Shown piece after piece: positions 46,054-55,874 of a stretch of 64,000 nucleotides of DNA. The stretch spans positions 62,001-126,000 of the forward strand of contig CAKZYA010000034.1 of NCBI GenBank assembly GCA_937883755.1, in the 5' to 3' direction. The notes beneath the pieces are model-generated. The model was given only the letters and a program-made list of their open reading frames with translations, had not been told where the DNA came from and did no database searches. Positions within the stretch are counted from its first letter, which is position 1; every line of letters starts with the position of its first letter. Both the position numbers and the translations under genes were made by a program. The stretch comes from an uncultured Flammeovirgaceae bacterium (lineage in GTDB: Bacteria > Bacteroidota > Bacteroidia > Cytophagales > Cyclobacteriaceae).

Positions 46054-46457
46054 ATGTGGTTTGTTTTTGGGTAATTCTACTAGAGTATGTTTAAGTTTTG
46101 TTTTTGGCAGCGAAAATTCAAGATTTGGTTGCTGAACGAGTCAGTTTTTGAGGGCATAGCCTGAGCTATGGCTGATAAAATTGGTGAAGTGCAGCGATCA
46201 AAGATGAATTTACAGCCCAAAGGATAAAATTTAAACATGCTCTTAGTTAACTTTTTCGCGATTCACTACAATAATCGGTATGTTTGATGAGATATACTAA
46301 AGAGGTTTTTAAGAAAACTTACGGCATGATGTAAGATTCAATGAATTGAAGTTATTTTCTCATTCTTGCATTAGCATCTTGTTTCGTTTTGGTGTTCGTG
46401 CTGCCGGAAATTGTAACTTTAAGGATTTAATCCTTCACTCAGTCACATCGAGGACTC
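46054..46457. other. Intergenic region between rfbB and gldD
   Basis: This 404-bp gap contains the MITE-like element at 46083-46242 and, toward gldD, the palindrome AAGGATTTAATCCTT (46421-46435), 22 bp before the gldD start, which could be an operator. TAACTTTA at 46414-46421 is one mismatch from the Bacteroidota -7 box. TGTAAGATT occurs at 46330-46338. No gene is visible. Confidence 0.5.
46083..46242. mobile_element. MITE-like element with imperfect terminal inverted repeats
   Basis: GAGTATGTTTAAGTTTT (46083-46099) and the reverse complement of 46226-46242 match at 15 of 17 positions. The 160-bp unit is too short to encode a transposase and has a central hairpin, CATAGC (46155-46160) with GCTATG (46165-46170). 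CTA on the left and TTA on the right are a poor target duplication. The pattern fits a non-autonomous transposon remnant or an extragenic palindromic repeat; copies elsewhere would decide. Confidence 0.55.
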
Positions 46458-47054
46458 ATGATGATAAACGTAAAAAATAGTAGCTTAAGTGTAATAATTC
46501 TGGTGGGAATGCTGGCGTGTACCTCTTCCGACTACGTGCCAAAGCCCGAGGGCTACAACCGTATTGATCTACCGGAGCATAGCTACCTAAATCTGCCCGA
46601 TACCTTACCTTACGATTTCGAGTATTCGTCGCACGCGACCATTCGCCCTGATACTTCGGTGAATGCTGACCGCTATTGGCTCAACATTCATTACCCTAAA
46701 TTTGTGGCCGACGTACAGCTTACTTACAAGCCCGTAAACCAAAGTGAGCAGCGTTTAGAGACGCTGTTGGAAGATTCTTATCAACTGACGGCTAATCATC
46801 AGATTCGGGCATCCTCTATTAACGAAAGTGTTTTGGGTACTCTCAGTGGTAAAAAAGCATTAATTGCTGAACTCAGCGGTGAGGTGCCTAGTCAGTTTCA
46901 GTTTTACATTACCGACTCTACTAATCATTTTTTAAGAGGCGCGTTATACTTTCGTACTGCCACTCAGAATGATTCACTGGCTCCCGTCATTGAGTTTATC
47001 AAAATTGATATGGTGCATCTGCTGAATACGTTGGAGTGGAGGGGTACAATGTAA
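46458..47054 (+). CDS. gldD: Gliding motility lipoprotein GldD
   Basis: GldD is a lipoprotein required for gliding motility in Flavobacterium johnsoniae and is linked there to the Gld/type IX secretion machinery. The 198-residue product has a lipobox ending MLAC (Cys21) and the family signature [18 protein letters not shown] directly after it, with [15 protein letters not shown] and [10 protein letters not shown] further on. The length is normal. It is followed by recG after 18 bp and probably shares its transcript. The usual partner gldE is not adjacent here. Confidence 0.93.
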   Translation: MMINVKNSSLSVIILVGMLACTSSDYVPKPEGYNRIDLPEHSYLNLPDTLPYDFEYSSHATIRPDTSVNADRYWLNIHYPKFVADVQLTYKPVNQSEQRLETLLEDSYQLTANHQIRASSINESVLGTLSGKKALIAELSGEVPSQFQFYITDSTNHFLRGALYFRTATQNDSLAPVIEFIKIDMVHLLNTLEWRGTM

Positions 47055-47072
47055 AGTAGTCAAACTGATATT

Positions 47073-49169
47073 ATGAACCGCTTCTTCGATACCAAAATAG
47101 ACTACCTCAAGGGCGTAGGCGAGCGCACCGGAAATCTGCTGCGCGAAGAATTAAGCATTCATACCTTCGGTGACCTGATTCAACACTATCCTTTCCGACA
47201 CGAGGATCGTTCACAGTTTCATAAAATTGAAGACATCCACGAAGAGATGCCTTATGTGCAGGTGGTAGGGCATATTCGTAAGGCTGAGATTATTGGCAAT
47301 GGGCCGAAGAAACGGTTGTCTGCAATATTTACTGACGATACGGGCGAGATGGAGCTGGTTTGGTTCAAGGGAATTCAGTGGCTATCGGGCAAACTCAAAC
47401 CTCAGATAGATTATGTGGCTTTCGGTAAGCCCAGTCGCTTTGGGCAGAAGTTTAACATGGCTCACCCAGAGATGGAGCTGTTGGCCAGTATTGATCGGGA
47501 AAACGGACAACTCTTTCCGGTCTACCATACGACTGAAAAGCTCAAGCGAGGTCGCATCGACAGCCGGACGATTGCTCGTCTGCAAAAGCGCTTGCTAGAA
47601 AAAGCCTACTCACATATTCCCGAAACCTTGCCTAAAGTATTGGTGGATCGTTACCGATTAATATCTAAACCGGATGCCGTAAAAAATATCCACTTCCCCG
47701 AATCGATTAACTGTCTGGAGAAAGCCACCTTCCGGCTAAAGTTTGAGGAACTGTTTTATGTACAGCTTCGCTTGCTCAAACTCAAATTAGCCCGTATAGA
47801 TAAATTCCCCGGTCAGGTATTTGGTGATACCAAGCTAGTGCATGATTTCTACAAAAACCATCTACCTTTTGAGTTAACCAGTGCCCAAAAGCGAGTCATC
47901 AAGGAAATTTATGCCGATTTACATTCGAGCAAGCAAATGAACCGACTGTTGCAGGGTGACGTAGGTAGCGGAAAAACTATTGTAGCGTTTATTTGTATGC
48001 TCATCGCCATTAGCAGTGGCACTCAAGTAGCTCTGATGGCACCTACCGAGATTCTGGCCGAGCAGCACTACCGCAGCCTCACTCCCTTTGCCAATGCACT
48101 TGGTTTGGAAATCGCTCTGCTCACTGGCTCTACCGGACGAAAAGGGCGACGCATTATTGATGAAATGTTACAAATGGGCACACTGCCTATTCTGGTGGGA
48201 ACCCACGCGCTGCTGGAAGACCGGGTGCAATTCAAAAATTTAGGATTATCTGTTGTAGATGAACAGCACCGCTTTGGAGTAGCTCAACGTGCTAAACTTT
48301 GGAACAAGAATGCTGGTAAAACTTATCCGCACGTGCTGGTGATGACAGCTACTCCTATCCCCCGTACGCTTGCGATGACCTTGTACGGTGATCTGGATGT
48401 TTCGGTAATTGACGAGTTGCCTAAGGGACGAAAGCCTATCAAAACCCTACACCGCTTTGAGAATAATCGTTTACGAGTATTTGGTTTCTTAAAGGAGCAA
48501 ATTCAAGCTGGACGACAGGTGTATATCGTTTATCCGCTGATTGAAGAATCAGAAAAGCTGGATCTAAAGCACCTGGAAGATGGTTATGAATCTGTTCGTC
48601 GGGCTTTTCCTGATGTTCCGGTGAGCTGCGTTCATGGGCGAATGAGCGGTTCGGATAAGGATTACGAGATGCATTTGTTTTCCCAGGGTAAAACTAAGAT
48701 TATGGTTGCTACTACTGTGATTGAGGTAGGAGTAGATGTACCCAATGCCACGGTGATGGTAGTAGAAAATGCTGACCGTTTCGGACTAGCCCAATTGCAC
48801 CAGTTACGAGGACGAGTAGGACGCGGTGCTGAGCAATCGTATTGTATTCTGATGACGGATTACAAACTCAGTAAAGACAGTAAAGTGCGACTAGAAACAT
48901 TAGTGCGGACCACCAACGGTTTTGAGATTGCCGAAACCGATTTGAAGCTACGCGGCCCTGGTAATATTGAAGGAACCCAGCAAAGTGGAGTGCTAGATTT
49001 GCTGGTCGCTGATTTAGGCAAAGACGGTAAGATTTTACAGGAAGCCCGTCTCTCGGCGGCTGAAATTCTCCAGGATGATCCAGAGCTACAATTACCGCAA
49101 CATCAACCAATACGGATTCATATCGATAAAATGCGAGAAAATACCTTTAACTGGAGTAGGATTAGTTAA
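47073..49169 (+). CDS. recG: ATP-dependent DNA helicase RecG
   Basis: RecG remodels branched DNA at stalled forks and in recombination. The 698-residue protein has the N-terminal wedge domain with an OB fold (YVQVVGHIRKAEIIGNGPKK), Walker A (LLQGDVGSGKTIVAF), the DEQH box (SVVDEQHRFGVAQRAKLW), TATPIPRTLAM and the QLRGRVGRGAEQSYC motif VI region. It follows gldD by 18 bp. The gldD-recG pairing has no known functional meaning and is likely just an operon arrangement. Confidence 0.96.
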   Translation: MNRFFDTKIDYLKGVGERTGNLLREELSIHTFGDLIQHYPFRHEDRSQFHKIEDIHEEMPYVQVVGHIRKAEIIGNGPKKRLSAIFTDDTGEMELVWFKGIQWLSGKLKPQIDYVAFGKPSRFGQKFNMAHPEMELLASIDRENGQLFPVYHTTEKLKRGRIDSRTIARLQKRLLEKAYSHIPETLPKVLVDRYRLISKPDAVKNIHFPESINCLEKATFRLKFEELFYVQLRLLKLKLARIDKFPGQVFGDTKLVHDFYKNHLPFELTSAQKRVIKEIYADLHSSKQMNRLLQGDVGSGKTIVAFICMLIAISSGTQVALMAPTEILAEQHYRSLTPFANALGLEIALLTGSTGRKGRRIIDEMLQMGTLPILVGTHALLEDRVQFKNLGLSVVDEQHRFGVAQRAKLWNKNAGKTYPHVLVMTATPIPRTLAMTLYGDLDVSVIDELPKGRKPIKTLHRFENNRLRVFGFLKEQIQAGRQVYIVYPLIEESEKLDLKHLEDGYESVRRAFPDVPVSCVHGRMSGSDKDYEMHLFSQGKTKIMVATTVIEVGVDVPNATVMVVENADRFGLAQLHQLRGRVGRGAEQSYCILMTDYKLSKDSKVRLETLVRTTNGFEIAETDLKLRGPGNIEGTQQSGVLDLLVADLGKDGKILQEARLSAAEILQDDPELQLPQHQPIRIHIDKMRENTFNWSRIS

Positions 49170-49597
49170 AACTCAATTAACCTAATCTTTCTTAAAATAT
49201 TTTTAATAAAGCGAGCATTTTGTAAAAATTAACAAAATGTTAATCTACAATGTAAGATTTAGGTTGCAGTTGTAAGATTATTAACGAATAGATTTACCCG
49301 CAACAAGATTTTTAGCGTAACAGTGAGTCTTTCTACTCTCACCCAACATCATTTGGGGTTTTGCCTCTTACCAAGGTTTAGGATGTGATAAAAATTAAGT
49401 ATATTGCTTATTCGCGAAATAAAATTTTGCGAGAAATCAACACCAAATATTTTGTACGGTCAGTAGATTATATTCCACTGAATATAAAATATTCGGTATT
49501 ATAGTTGGAATAAAATCAAATTTCAGAAATTTTATTCTGATTTGCAAAAAAATAAACTACTATCTATTTGTTACGAAGATCTACTAAACATTTGCGG
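49170..49597. promoter_or_regulatory. Long AT-rich control region upstream of gltB
   Basis: This 428-bp gap holds several candidate protein-binding sites: the palindrome TTAACA-AAA-TGTTAA (49229-49243), a direct repeat TGTAAGATT at 49251-49259 and 49271-49279 spaced by exactly 20 bp (two helical turns), and TTATATTC-CACT-GAATATAA (49468-49487). Their position suggests nitrogen-dependent or other control of gltBD, which is inference. No gene is visible, although the gltB frame is open back to a TTG at 49568. Confidence 0.45.
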
Positions 49598-52500
49598 ATG
49601 AGAGATAATCAGCCTTCACTATACGATTCTTCATTTGAGCACGACGCTTGCGGGATTGGATTTGTCGCCCACTTACAGGGTAAGAAATCACATAGTATTG
49701 TCGATGATGCCATCATTATGCTCCAAAACATGGAGCACCGCGGAGCTTGCGGTTGCGAGCCTGACTCTGGCGATGGGGCTGGTATTTTAGTGCAGAAACC
49801 CCACCGTTTTTTCCAGGAGACTACTGAATTTAATCTGCCCGAATTTGGCGAGTACGCGGTGGCTATGATTTTCTTTCCGGCTAATGCCACTTTGCGCGAA
49901 ACTTGCCGGGAATATTTCAATCGCGCTCTTGATGAACTTGGGTTGGAATTAATTGGCTATCGGCCAGTACCTACTAATAATCAAAGTCTGGGGCGGTCGG
50001 CCAAGCTAGTAGAACACCGGGTTGAGCAAGCCTTTATTCGATGGAAAGAGTCTCCTTCGGATGATCCCATGGCATTAGAGAGGCGGTTGTACGTATTTAA
50101 GCTCTATATTTTACACACTGTTCATCAGGAAGTAAAAAATACAATTGATACTTTCTATATAGCATCTTGTTCTTATAAGACGATTGTGTACAAAGGACAG
50201 CTAACTACCTTTCAGCTTCGTCCATACTATATAGATCTTCAGCAGCCTTCGTTCACTTCGGCGTTGGCACTAGTTCATTCCCGCTTTTCTACTAATACAT
50301 TTCCTAAGTGGAAATTGGCGCAACCTTTTCGGTTTATTGCCCATAATGGCGAGATCAATACCATTCGGGGAAACGTGAACTGGATGCGCTCTAAGGAAGC
50401 CCTGATGAAATCCACTCTATTTACCAATGAAGAGCTAACGAAGTTGATGCCAATCTGCGACTCGGCTTTTTCCGATTCGGCTAACTTAGATTTAGCGGTG
50501 GAATTGCTGCACATGGGCGGGCGATCATTACCTCACGTGATGATGATGCTAATTCCTGAGGCTTGGCAGAATAATGAGTTGATGGAAGATGAGAAGAAAG
50601 CCTTTTACGAATACTATGCCTCGATGATGGAACCCTGGGATGGCCCGGCTTCTATTTGCTTTACCGACGGAGAATTAGTAGGAGCAACCCTCGACCGAAA
50701 CGGATTGCGCCCTTCTCGTTATCTACTTACTAAAGACCACAAATTAGTAATGTCATCGGAAGCTGGAGCATTACCTGTAGATGAGTCTAGAGTAGTGCTG
50801 AAAGGTCGCCTTAAACCAGGGCGAATGTTTGTAGCTGATTTATCCGAAGGCCGAATCATTAGTGATAAAGAAATTAAGCAACGTATTTGTGCGGAACAAC
50901 CGTACCGTGAATGGCTAAACGAACATCGTTATTTCTTAGAGGAATTACCGGAGCCTTTGCACGTAAACGGACACGATACTCATCCTTCTGACCATTTACC
51001 TTTGCTTCTTCGCCAGCAAGCTATGGGCTATACTTCAGAAGATCTAAAGGTGATTCTGGGGCCAATGGTAAATCAAGCGAAAGAACCTATCGGTTCAATG
51101 GGAGCTGATGTTCCCCTAGCAGCCTTATCTAGCCAGAGTCAACATATTGCTAACTATTTCAAGCAACTCTTCGCTCAGGTAAGTAATCCGCCGATTGATC
51201 CTATTCGCGAAAAGTTGGTAATGTCGCTGTTCACACAGATTGGAGCTACTAAGAATGTGCTGGAAGAAACACCAGAGCATTGTCAGCAAATCAAACTCAA
51301 ACAACCCGTTCTCACCAATGATGAGTTAAAGAGAATTAAGTTTTTGCAACACCCAGCGTTTCAGGTACATGTACTGAAAGCAGTATTTCCGGCGAGCGGT
51401 GAGGCAGGAGTGTTAGAACAAGCCATTGAACAGTTATCTACTGAAGCAGAACAGGCCGTTCGCGATGGAGCTAACATTTTGGTCATCTCTGACCGAGCGT
51501 TTGGAGAGGTCGAAGCTCCAATACCATCCTTACTAGCAACTGGGGCGGTACACCATCACCTAATTCGTAACGGGTTACGGGCGAAAACAAGTTTGGTAGT
51601 AGAAGCAGGAGATGTGCGCGAGACTCATCACTTGGCAACCCTAATTGGCTACGGTGCTCATGCAATTAACCCTTATCTAGCCTTCGCTAGCATCGCTGAC
51701 TTACAAGCACGAGGGTTGGTTCAAAATGAAGATTCCCCAGCTAAATTATACAATGCATTTACCAAAGCAGTGAACGCCGGACTACTGAAGATTTTCTCTA
51801 AAATGGGAATCTCAACCATCCAGTCGTATCACGGTGCTCAAATCTTTGAGGCACTGGGTATCAGCCAGTTAGTGGTGGATAAGTGCTTTGCGGGTACAGT
51901 TACCCGTATTGGTGGAGTGAGTTTTGATGATTTGGCGGAAGAGGTACTGGTTCGTCATCGCTTGGCCTTTCCTAAAAAAGAAACAGTTAGTCCTCGTTTA
52001 GAAGTAGGCGGAGTATATCAGTGGAAACGACGGGGGGAGTATCACATGCTAAACCCTCAGACCATTCATCTGCTTCAGCAGGCTACTCGTAAGAACGATT
52101 ACCAGATGTACAAGCAGTACGCTGAAATCATTAATCAGCGTTCAGGGCAACTAGCTACTTTACGCGGGCTAATGCAGTTCAAAAAACGTAATCCGGTTCC
52201 CCTAGCAGAAGTGGAATCTAAGGAGAGTATTTTCAAGCGATTTGCTACCGGAGCTATGTCTTTTGGCTCACTTTCGCACGAAGCTCACTCTACTTTGGCA
52301 GTGGCTATGAACCGGATTGGTGGTAAAAGTAATAGTGGTGAAGGAGGAGAAGATGAAATCCGTTTTGAGCGTAAGCCCAACGGCGATTGGGAGCGCTCGG
52401 CGATCAAGCAAGTAGCTTCCGGACGATTTGGAGTAACGAGCAATTACTTAACGAATGCCAACGAGCTTCAGATCAAAATGGCTCAGGGGGCGAAACCCGG

Positions 52501-54130
52501 TGAGGGCGGACAACTCCCTGGTCATAAAGTAGACGATTGGATTGGTCGGGTGCGAAATGCTACGCCCGGCGTAGGTTTGATTTCACCGCCGCCTCATCAT
52601 GATATTTATTCTATTGAAGATTTGGCGCAGCTAATCTATGACCTGAAAAATGCGAATCGCGAAGCTAGAATCAATGTAAAGCTCGTAGCTTCAGCCGGAG
52701 TAGGGACAATTGCTGCCGGAGTAGCCAAAGCCCACGCTGATGTGGTACTGATTTCTGGTCACGATGGCGGAACTGGAGCGTCTCCATTAAGTTCAGTACG
52801 CCACGCTGGGGTTGCCTGGGAGCTGGGCTTGTCTGAGACCCATCAAACCCTCGTTAAGAATAATCTCCGCAGCCGAATCACGGTACAAACTGATGGGCAG
52901 ATCAAGACCGGGCGTGATATTGCCATCGCCATCTTGCTAGGTGCTGAGGAGTTCGGCGTGTCTACGGCTGCGCTAGTCACCGAAGGATGTATTATGATGC
53001 GTAAGTGTCATCTCAATACTTGTCCGGTAGGAGTGGCTACTCAAGATCCTGAACTGCGGGCATTATTCAGCGGCAAGCCTGAGCACGTTATTAATCTGTT
53101 TACCTTTTTAGCCGAAGATCTGCGGGAAATTATGGCCGAATTGGGTTTTCGTACGATTAACGAGATGATCGGACAAACCGATGTGCTAGAGAAACGTGAC
53201 GATATCGATCACTGGAAAGCTAAGAAGATTGATCTTTCTCGTATTCTCTACAAGCCAGAAACGGCACCGAACGTAGGAATTTATAAGCAGCAGGAGCAAG
53301 ATCATGGTATTGACGAAGTGCTGGATTGGGATTTGATTGAAGCAGCGATGCCTGCTCTAGAAGAACTAGAGGCAGTGAATGATGACTTCCGGCTAATTAA
53401 TACCAATCGTTCGGTAGGAACTATGCTGTCCAATGAGGTTTCCAAGAAGTTTGGCAGCCCTGGGCTACCCGATGGTACAATCCATTTTAAGTTCAAAGGC
53501 TCGGCCGGACAGAGCTTTGCAGCCTTTACCACTAAAGGAATTCGGTTTGAGTTGGAAGGTGAAGCTAACGACTACTTCGGAAAAGGTCTATCAGGAAGTG
53601 AGTTAATCATATACCCTCACCGTGAGTCAGGCTATGTGCCGGAAGAAAATATGATTATCGGTAATGTGGCTTTTTACGGAGCTACTTCGGGTGAAGCTTA
53701 TATTCGTGGACAAGCCGGGGAGCGCTTTTGTGTGCGTAACTCCGGAGTAAAAGCTGTAGTAGAAGGCATAGGTGATCATGGTTGCGAATATATGACAGGA
53801 GGAACAGTGGTAGTCCTAGGTCGTACGGGGCGTAACTTTGGCGCGGGAATGAGTGGGGGCATGGCCTTCATTTATGATCCTGAGCATCGGTTCCCAGCCT
53901 ACTGTAATTCTGAAGGCGTGGATTTGGAAACTATGAACGAAGAAGATGAATGCGCAGTGTATGCCATGCTTGAGAAGCAAGTTGAATATACTGGAAGTAA
54001 CGTGGCTCAACGTATACTACACGATTGGAGTAATTCCCGTCAGGATTTTATTAAAGTGATGCCTCGTGAGTACAAAGCAGCATTACGGAAGCGAAAAGCA
54101 AAAGAAGAACAAGCAAAAGTAAATGTATGA
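49598..54130 (+). CDS. gltB: Glutamate synthase (NADPH) large subunit
   Basis: GltB releases ammonia from glutamine and joins it to 2-oxoglutarate, using electrons from GltD. The 1510-residue protein has the class II glutamine amidotransferase domain with the nucleophile Cys18 in EHDACGIGF, a central domain, the FMN-binding synthase domain (SGHDGGTGASPLSSVRHAG), the Fe-S cysteines of CIMMRKCHLNTCPVGVATQ and the C-terminal beta-helix with GGTVVVLGRTGRNFGAGMSGG. I place the start at the ATG at 49598, since the Cys then lies near the N-terminus and would be exposed after propeptide removal. A long control region precedes it. Confidence 0.97.
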   Translation: MRDNQPSLYDSSFEHDACGIGFVAHLQGKKSHSIVDDAIIMLQNMEHRGACGCEPDSGDGAGILVQKPHRFFQETTEFNLPEFGEYAVAMIFFPANATLRETCREYFNRALDELGLELIGYRPVPTNNQSLGRSAKLVEHRVEQAFIRWKESPSDDPMALERRLYVFKLYILHTVHQEVKNTIDTFYIASCSYKTIVYKGQLTTFQLRPYYIDLQQPSFTSALALVHSRFSTNTFPKWKLAQPFRFIAHNGEINTIRGNVNWMRSKEALMKSTLFTNEELTKLMPICDSAFSDSANLDLAVELLHMGGRSLPHVMMMLIPEAWQNNELMEDEKKAFYEYYASMMEPWDGPASICFTDGELVGATLDRNGLRPSRYLLTKDHKLVMSSEAGALPVDESRVVLKGRLKPGRMFVADLSEGRIISDKEIKQRICAEQPYREWLNEHRYFLEELPEPLHVNGHDTHPSDHLPLLLRQQAMGYTSEDLKVILGPMVNQAKEPIGSMGADVPLAALSSQSQHIANYFKQLFAQVSNPPIDPIREKLVMSLFTQIGATKNVLEETPEHCQQIKLKQPVLTNDELKRIKFLQHPAFQVHVLKAVFPASGEAGVLEQAIEQLSTEAEQAVRDGANILVISDRAFGEVEAPIPSLLATGAVHHHLIRNGLRAKTSLVVEAGDVRETHHLATLIGYGAHAINPYLAFASIADLQARGLVQNEDSPAKLYNAFTKAVNAGLLKIFSKMGISTIQSYHGAQIFEALGISQLVVDKCFAGTVTRIGGVSFDDLAEEVLVRHRLAFPKKETVSPRLEVGGVYQWKRRGEYHMLNPQTIHLLQQATRKNDYQMYKQYAEIINQRSGQLATLRGLMQFKKRNPVPLAEVESKESIFKRFATGAMSFGSLSHEAHSTLAVAMNRIGGKSNSGEGGEDEIRFERKPNGDWERSAIKQVASGRFGVTSNYLTNANELQIKMAQGAKPGEGGQLPGHKVDDWIGRVRNATPGVGLISPPPHHDIYSIEDLAQLIYDLKNANREARINVKLVASAGVGTIAAGVAKAHADVVLISGHDGGTGASPLSSVRHAGVAWELGLSETHQTLVKNNLRSRITVQTDGQIKTGRDIAIAILLGAEEFGVSTAALVTEGCIMMRKCHLNTCPVGVATQDPELRALFSGKPEHVINLFTFLAEDLREIMAELGFRTINEMIGQTDVLEKRDDIDHWKAKKIDLSRILYKPETAPNVGIYKQQEQDHGIDEVLDWDLIEAAMPALEELEAVNDDFRLINTNRSVGTMLSNEVSKKFGSPGLPDGTIHFKFKGSAGQSFAAFTTKGIRFELEGEANDYFGKGLSGSELIIYPHRESGYVPEENMIIGNVAFYGATSGEAYIRGQAGERFCVRNSGVKAVVEGIGDHGCEYMTGGTVVVLGRTGRNFGAGMSGGMAFIYDPEHRFPAYCNSEGVDLETMNEEDECAVYAMLEKQVEYTGSNVAQRILHDWSNSRQDFIKVMPREYKAALRKRKAKEEQAKVNV

Positions 54131-54231
54131 TCTTGGGATTGGATTTTAGGGATTAGGCGGTCGCCGCGCGGTTTTAGGTGTACCATTATGGTAATTCCTG
54201 AAGCTTAATCCCCAAGACCTAATTCCCAAAA
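54131..54231. repeat. Imperfect inverted repeat in the gltB-gltD spacer
   Basis: TTTTAGGGATTAGG (54144-54157) and the reverse complement of 54218-54231 match at 12 of 14 positions, and TCTTGGGATT (54131-54140) can pair with the AATCCCCAAGA stretch near 54207-54217. The resulting hairpin would occupy most of the 112-bp gap between the two subunit genes. Confidence 0.45.
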
Positions 54232-54242
54232 CCTAATATATT

Positions 54243-55724
54243 ATGGGAAAACCAACCGGATTTAAAGAGTTTAATCGTGAGTTGCCTCAAGCCCGCGACC
54301 CCCAAGAACGTATTAAAGACTATAAAGAGCTTTATCTCGATTTCGACGATAAAAAGACCAAGAAGCAAGCAGCCCGATGTATGGACTGCGGAATTCCGTT
54401 TTGCCACAATGGTTGTCCGCTCGGGAATAATATTCCTGAGTTTAATGATGCAGTGTACGAAGAAAATTGGGAGCTGGCTGCACAAATTCTACATTCAACC
54501 AATAACTTTCCTGAATTTACCGGGAGAATCTGCCCGGCTCCCTGCGAGGCGTCTTGCGTGCTGGGCATCATTAAGCCTCCAGTAGCTATTGAGCATATTG
54601 AGAAGTCTATTGCTGAAAAGGCCTTCGAACTTGGCTTAATTCAGCCCAATCCGCCGAAAACCCGGACAGGTAAAAAAGTAGCAGTAATTGGCTCAGGGCC
54701 AGCTGGTTTAGCAGCAGCAGCTCAATTGAATAAAGCAGGACATTGGGTCACATTATTTGAAAAAGACCAGCGTATTGGCGGATTACTGCGCTACGGAATT
54801 CCTGATTTTAAAATGGAAAAGTGGGTGATTGATCGCCGACTAGCTGTTATGGAGGAAGAAGGAGTTGTCTTTAAAACTGGTGTACACGTAGGCAAAGATA
54901 TTACGGCAGCACAGTTAGAAGAAGAATTTGATGCTATCGTAGTGAGTACTGGAGCTGGAGTTCCTCGCAACTTGCCCATTCCTGGACGTGACCTGAAGGG
55001 CGTACACTTTGCGATGGAATTTTTGACCCAGCAAAACCAACGAGTCTCGGGTGACCGCCCAACGGATGGTTCTGATATTTGGGCGACTGATAAGCATGTA
55101 GTAGTTATTGGTGGTGGCGATACCGGCTCTGACTGTGTGGGAACTTCTAATCGGCACGGAGCAGCTTCAGTTACGCAAATTGAACTGATGCCTAAACCAC
55201 CTACTGAGCGGGATGAAGATAATCCCTGGCCGCAGTGGCCCATGATTTTACGAACGTCTTCCTCACATGAAGAAGGAGCAGAGCGCAATTGGTCAATTAT
55301 GACGAAGGAGTTTACCAGTGACGATCAAGGTAATGTGAAAGGACTTAAACTAGCTAAACTAGAGTGGAAGGTAAACGAAGAAGGGAGACCGTACTTCGAT
55401 GAAATCCCCGATAGTGAGTACGAAATTCCTTGTGATTTGGCACTACTGGCTATTGGCTTCATGCATACCGAAAAGCACGGGCTGCTGGAAGATCTAGGAG
55501 TAGAACTCGATAACCGGGGTAATATCAAAGCGGAAGAAGGGCATTACCAAACTAGTAAACCTCATATTTTTGCTGCGGGGGATGCTCGCCGAGGACAATC
55601 GCTGGTTGTTTGGGCAATTGCCGAAGGCCGAGAGGCTGCCCGGGCAGTAGACATTTACCTAATGGGTGAATCTAAACTAGAAGCCCGAGACGATTCTCCA
55701 CTTCGCGTAGCGAACGCTGGATAA
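54243..55724 (+). CDS. gltD: Glutamate synthase (NADPH) small subunit
   Basis: GltD feeds electrons from NAD(P)H through FAD and two iron-sulfur clusters to GltB. The 493-residue protein shows the N-terminal cysteine cluster RCMDCGIPFCHNGCP (Cys46, 49, 54, 58) and a second one in GRICPAPCEASCV, followed by the FAD site VIGSGPAGLAAAAQ and the NAD(P) site VVIGGGDTGSDCVG. The end SKPHIFAAGDARRGQSLVVW is canonical. A 112-bp spacer separates it from gltB, and a strong terminator follows. Confidence 0.97.
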   Translation: MGKPTGFKEFNRELPQARDPQERIKDYKELYLDFDDKKTKKQAARCMDCGIPFCHNGCPLGNNIPEFNDAVYEENWELAAQILHSTNNFPEFTGRICPAPCEASCVLGIIKPPVAIEHIEKSIAEKAFELGLIQPNPPKTRTGKKVAVIGSGPAGLAAAAQLNKAGHWVTLFEKDQRIGGLLRYGIPDFKMEKWVIDRRLAVMEEEGVVFKTGVHVGKDITAAQLEEEFDAIVVSTGAGVPRNLPIPGRDLKGVHFAMEFLTQQNQRVSGDRPTDGSDIWATDKHVVVIGGGDTGSDCVGTSNRHGAASVTQIELMPKPPTERDEDNPWPQWPMILRTSSSHEEGAERNWSIMTKEFTSDDQGNVKGLKLAKLEWKVNEEGRPYFDEIPDSEYEIPCDLALLAIGFMHTEKHGLLEDLGVELDNRGNIKAEEGHYQTSKPHIFAAGDARRGQSLVVWAIAEGREAARAVDIYLMGESKLEARDDSPLRVANAG

Positions 55725-55747
55725 AAGCTCGTACAAACTCAAACACT

Positions 55748-55785
55748 AAGCCGTATCCTGAAACTAGGATACGGCTTTTCTTTTG
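55748..55785 (+). terminator. Rho-independent terminator of gltB-gltD
   Basis: AAGCCGTATCC (55748-55758) and GGATACGGCTT (55767-55777) form an 11-bp perfect stem with an 8-nt loop, followed by a T-rich tract. It begins 23 bp after the gltD stop. Confidence 0.93.
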
Positions 55786-55874
55786 CCAAGTCACGAAAAA
55801 TCTTTGAGGACTTCCCATTCAACTTACCTGGAAAAAAACTAACTTTCAGGCTTAATGTACTACCAGTATCCTAT

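Noticed and set aside
54791-55288. A 165-codon open frame opposite gltD
   Set aside because: Ser/Pro-rich antisense frame with no family signature; gltD on the other strand is certain.
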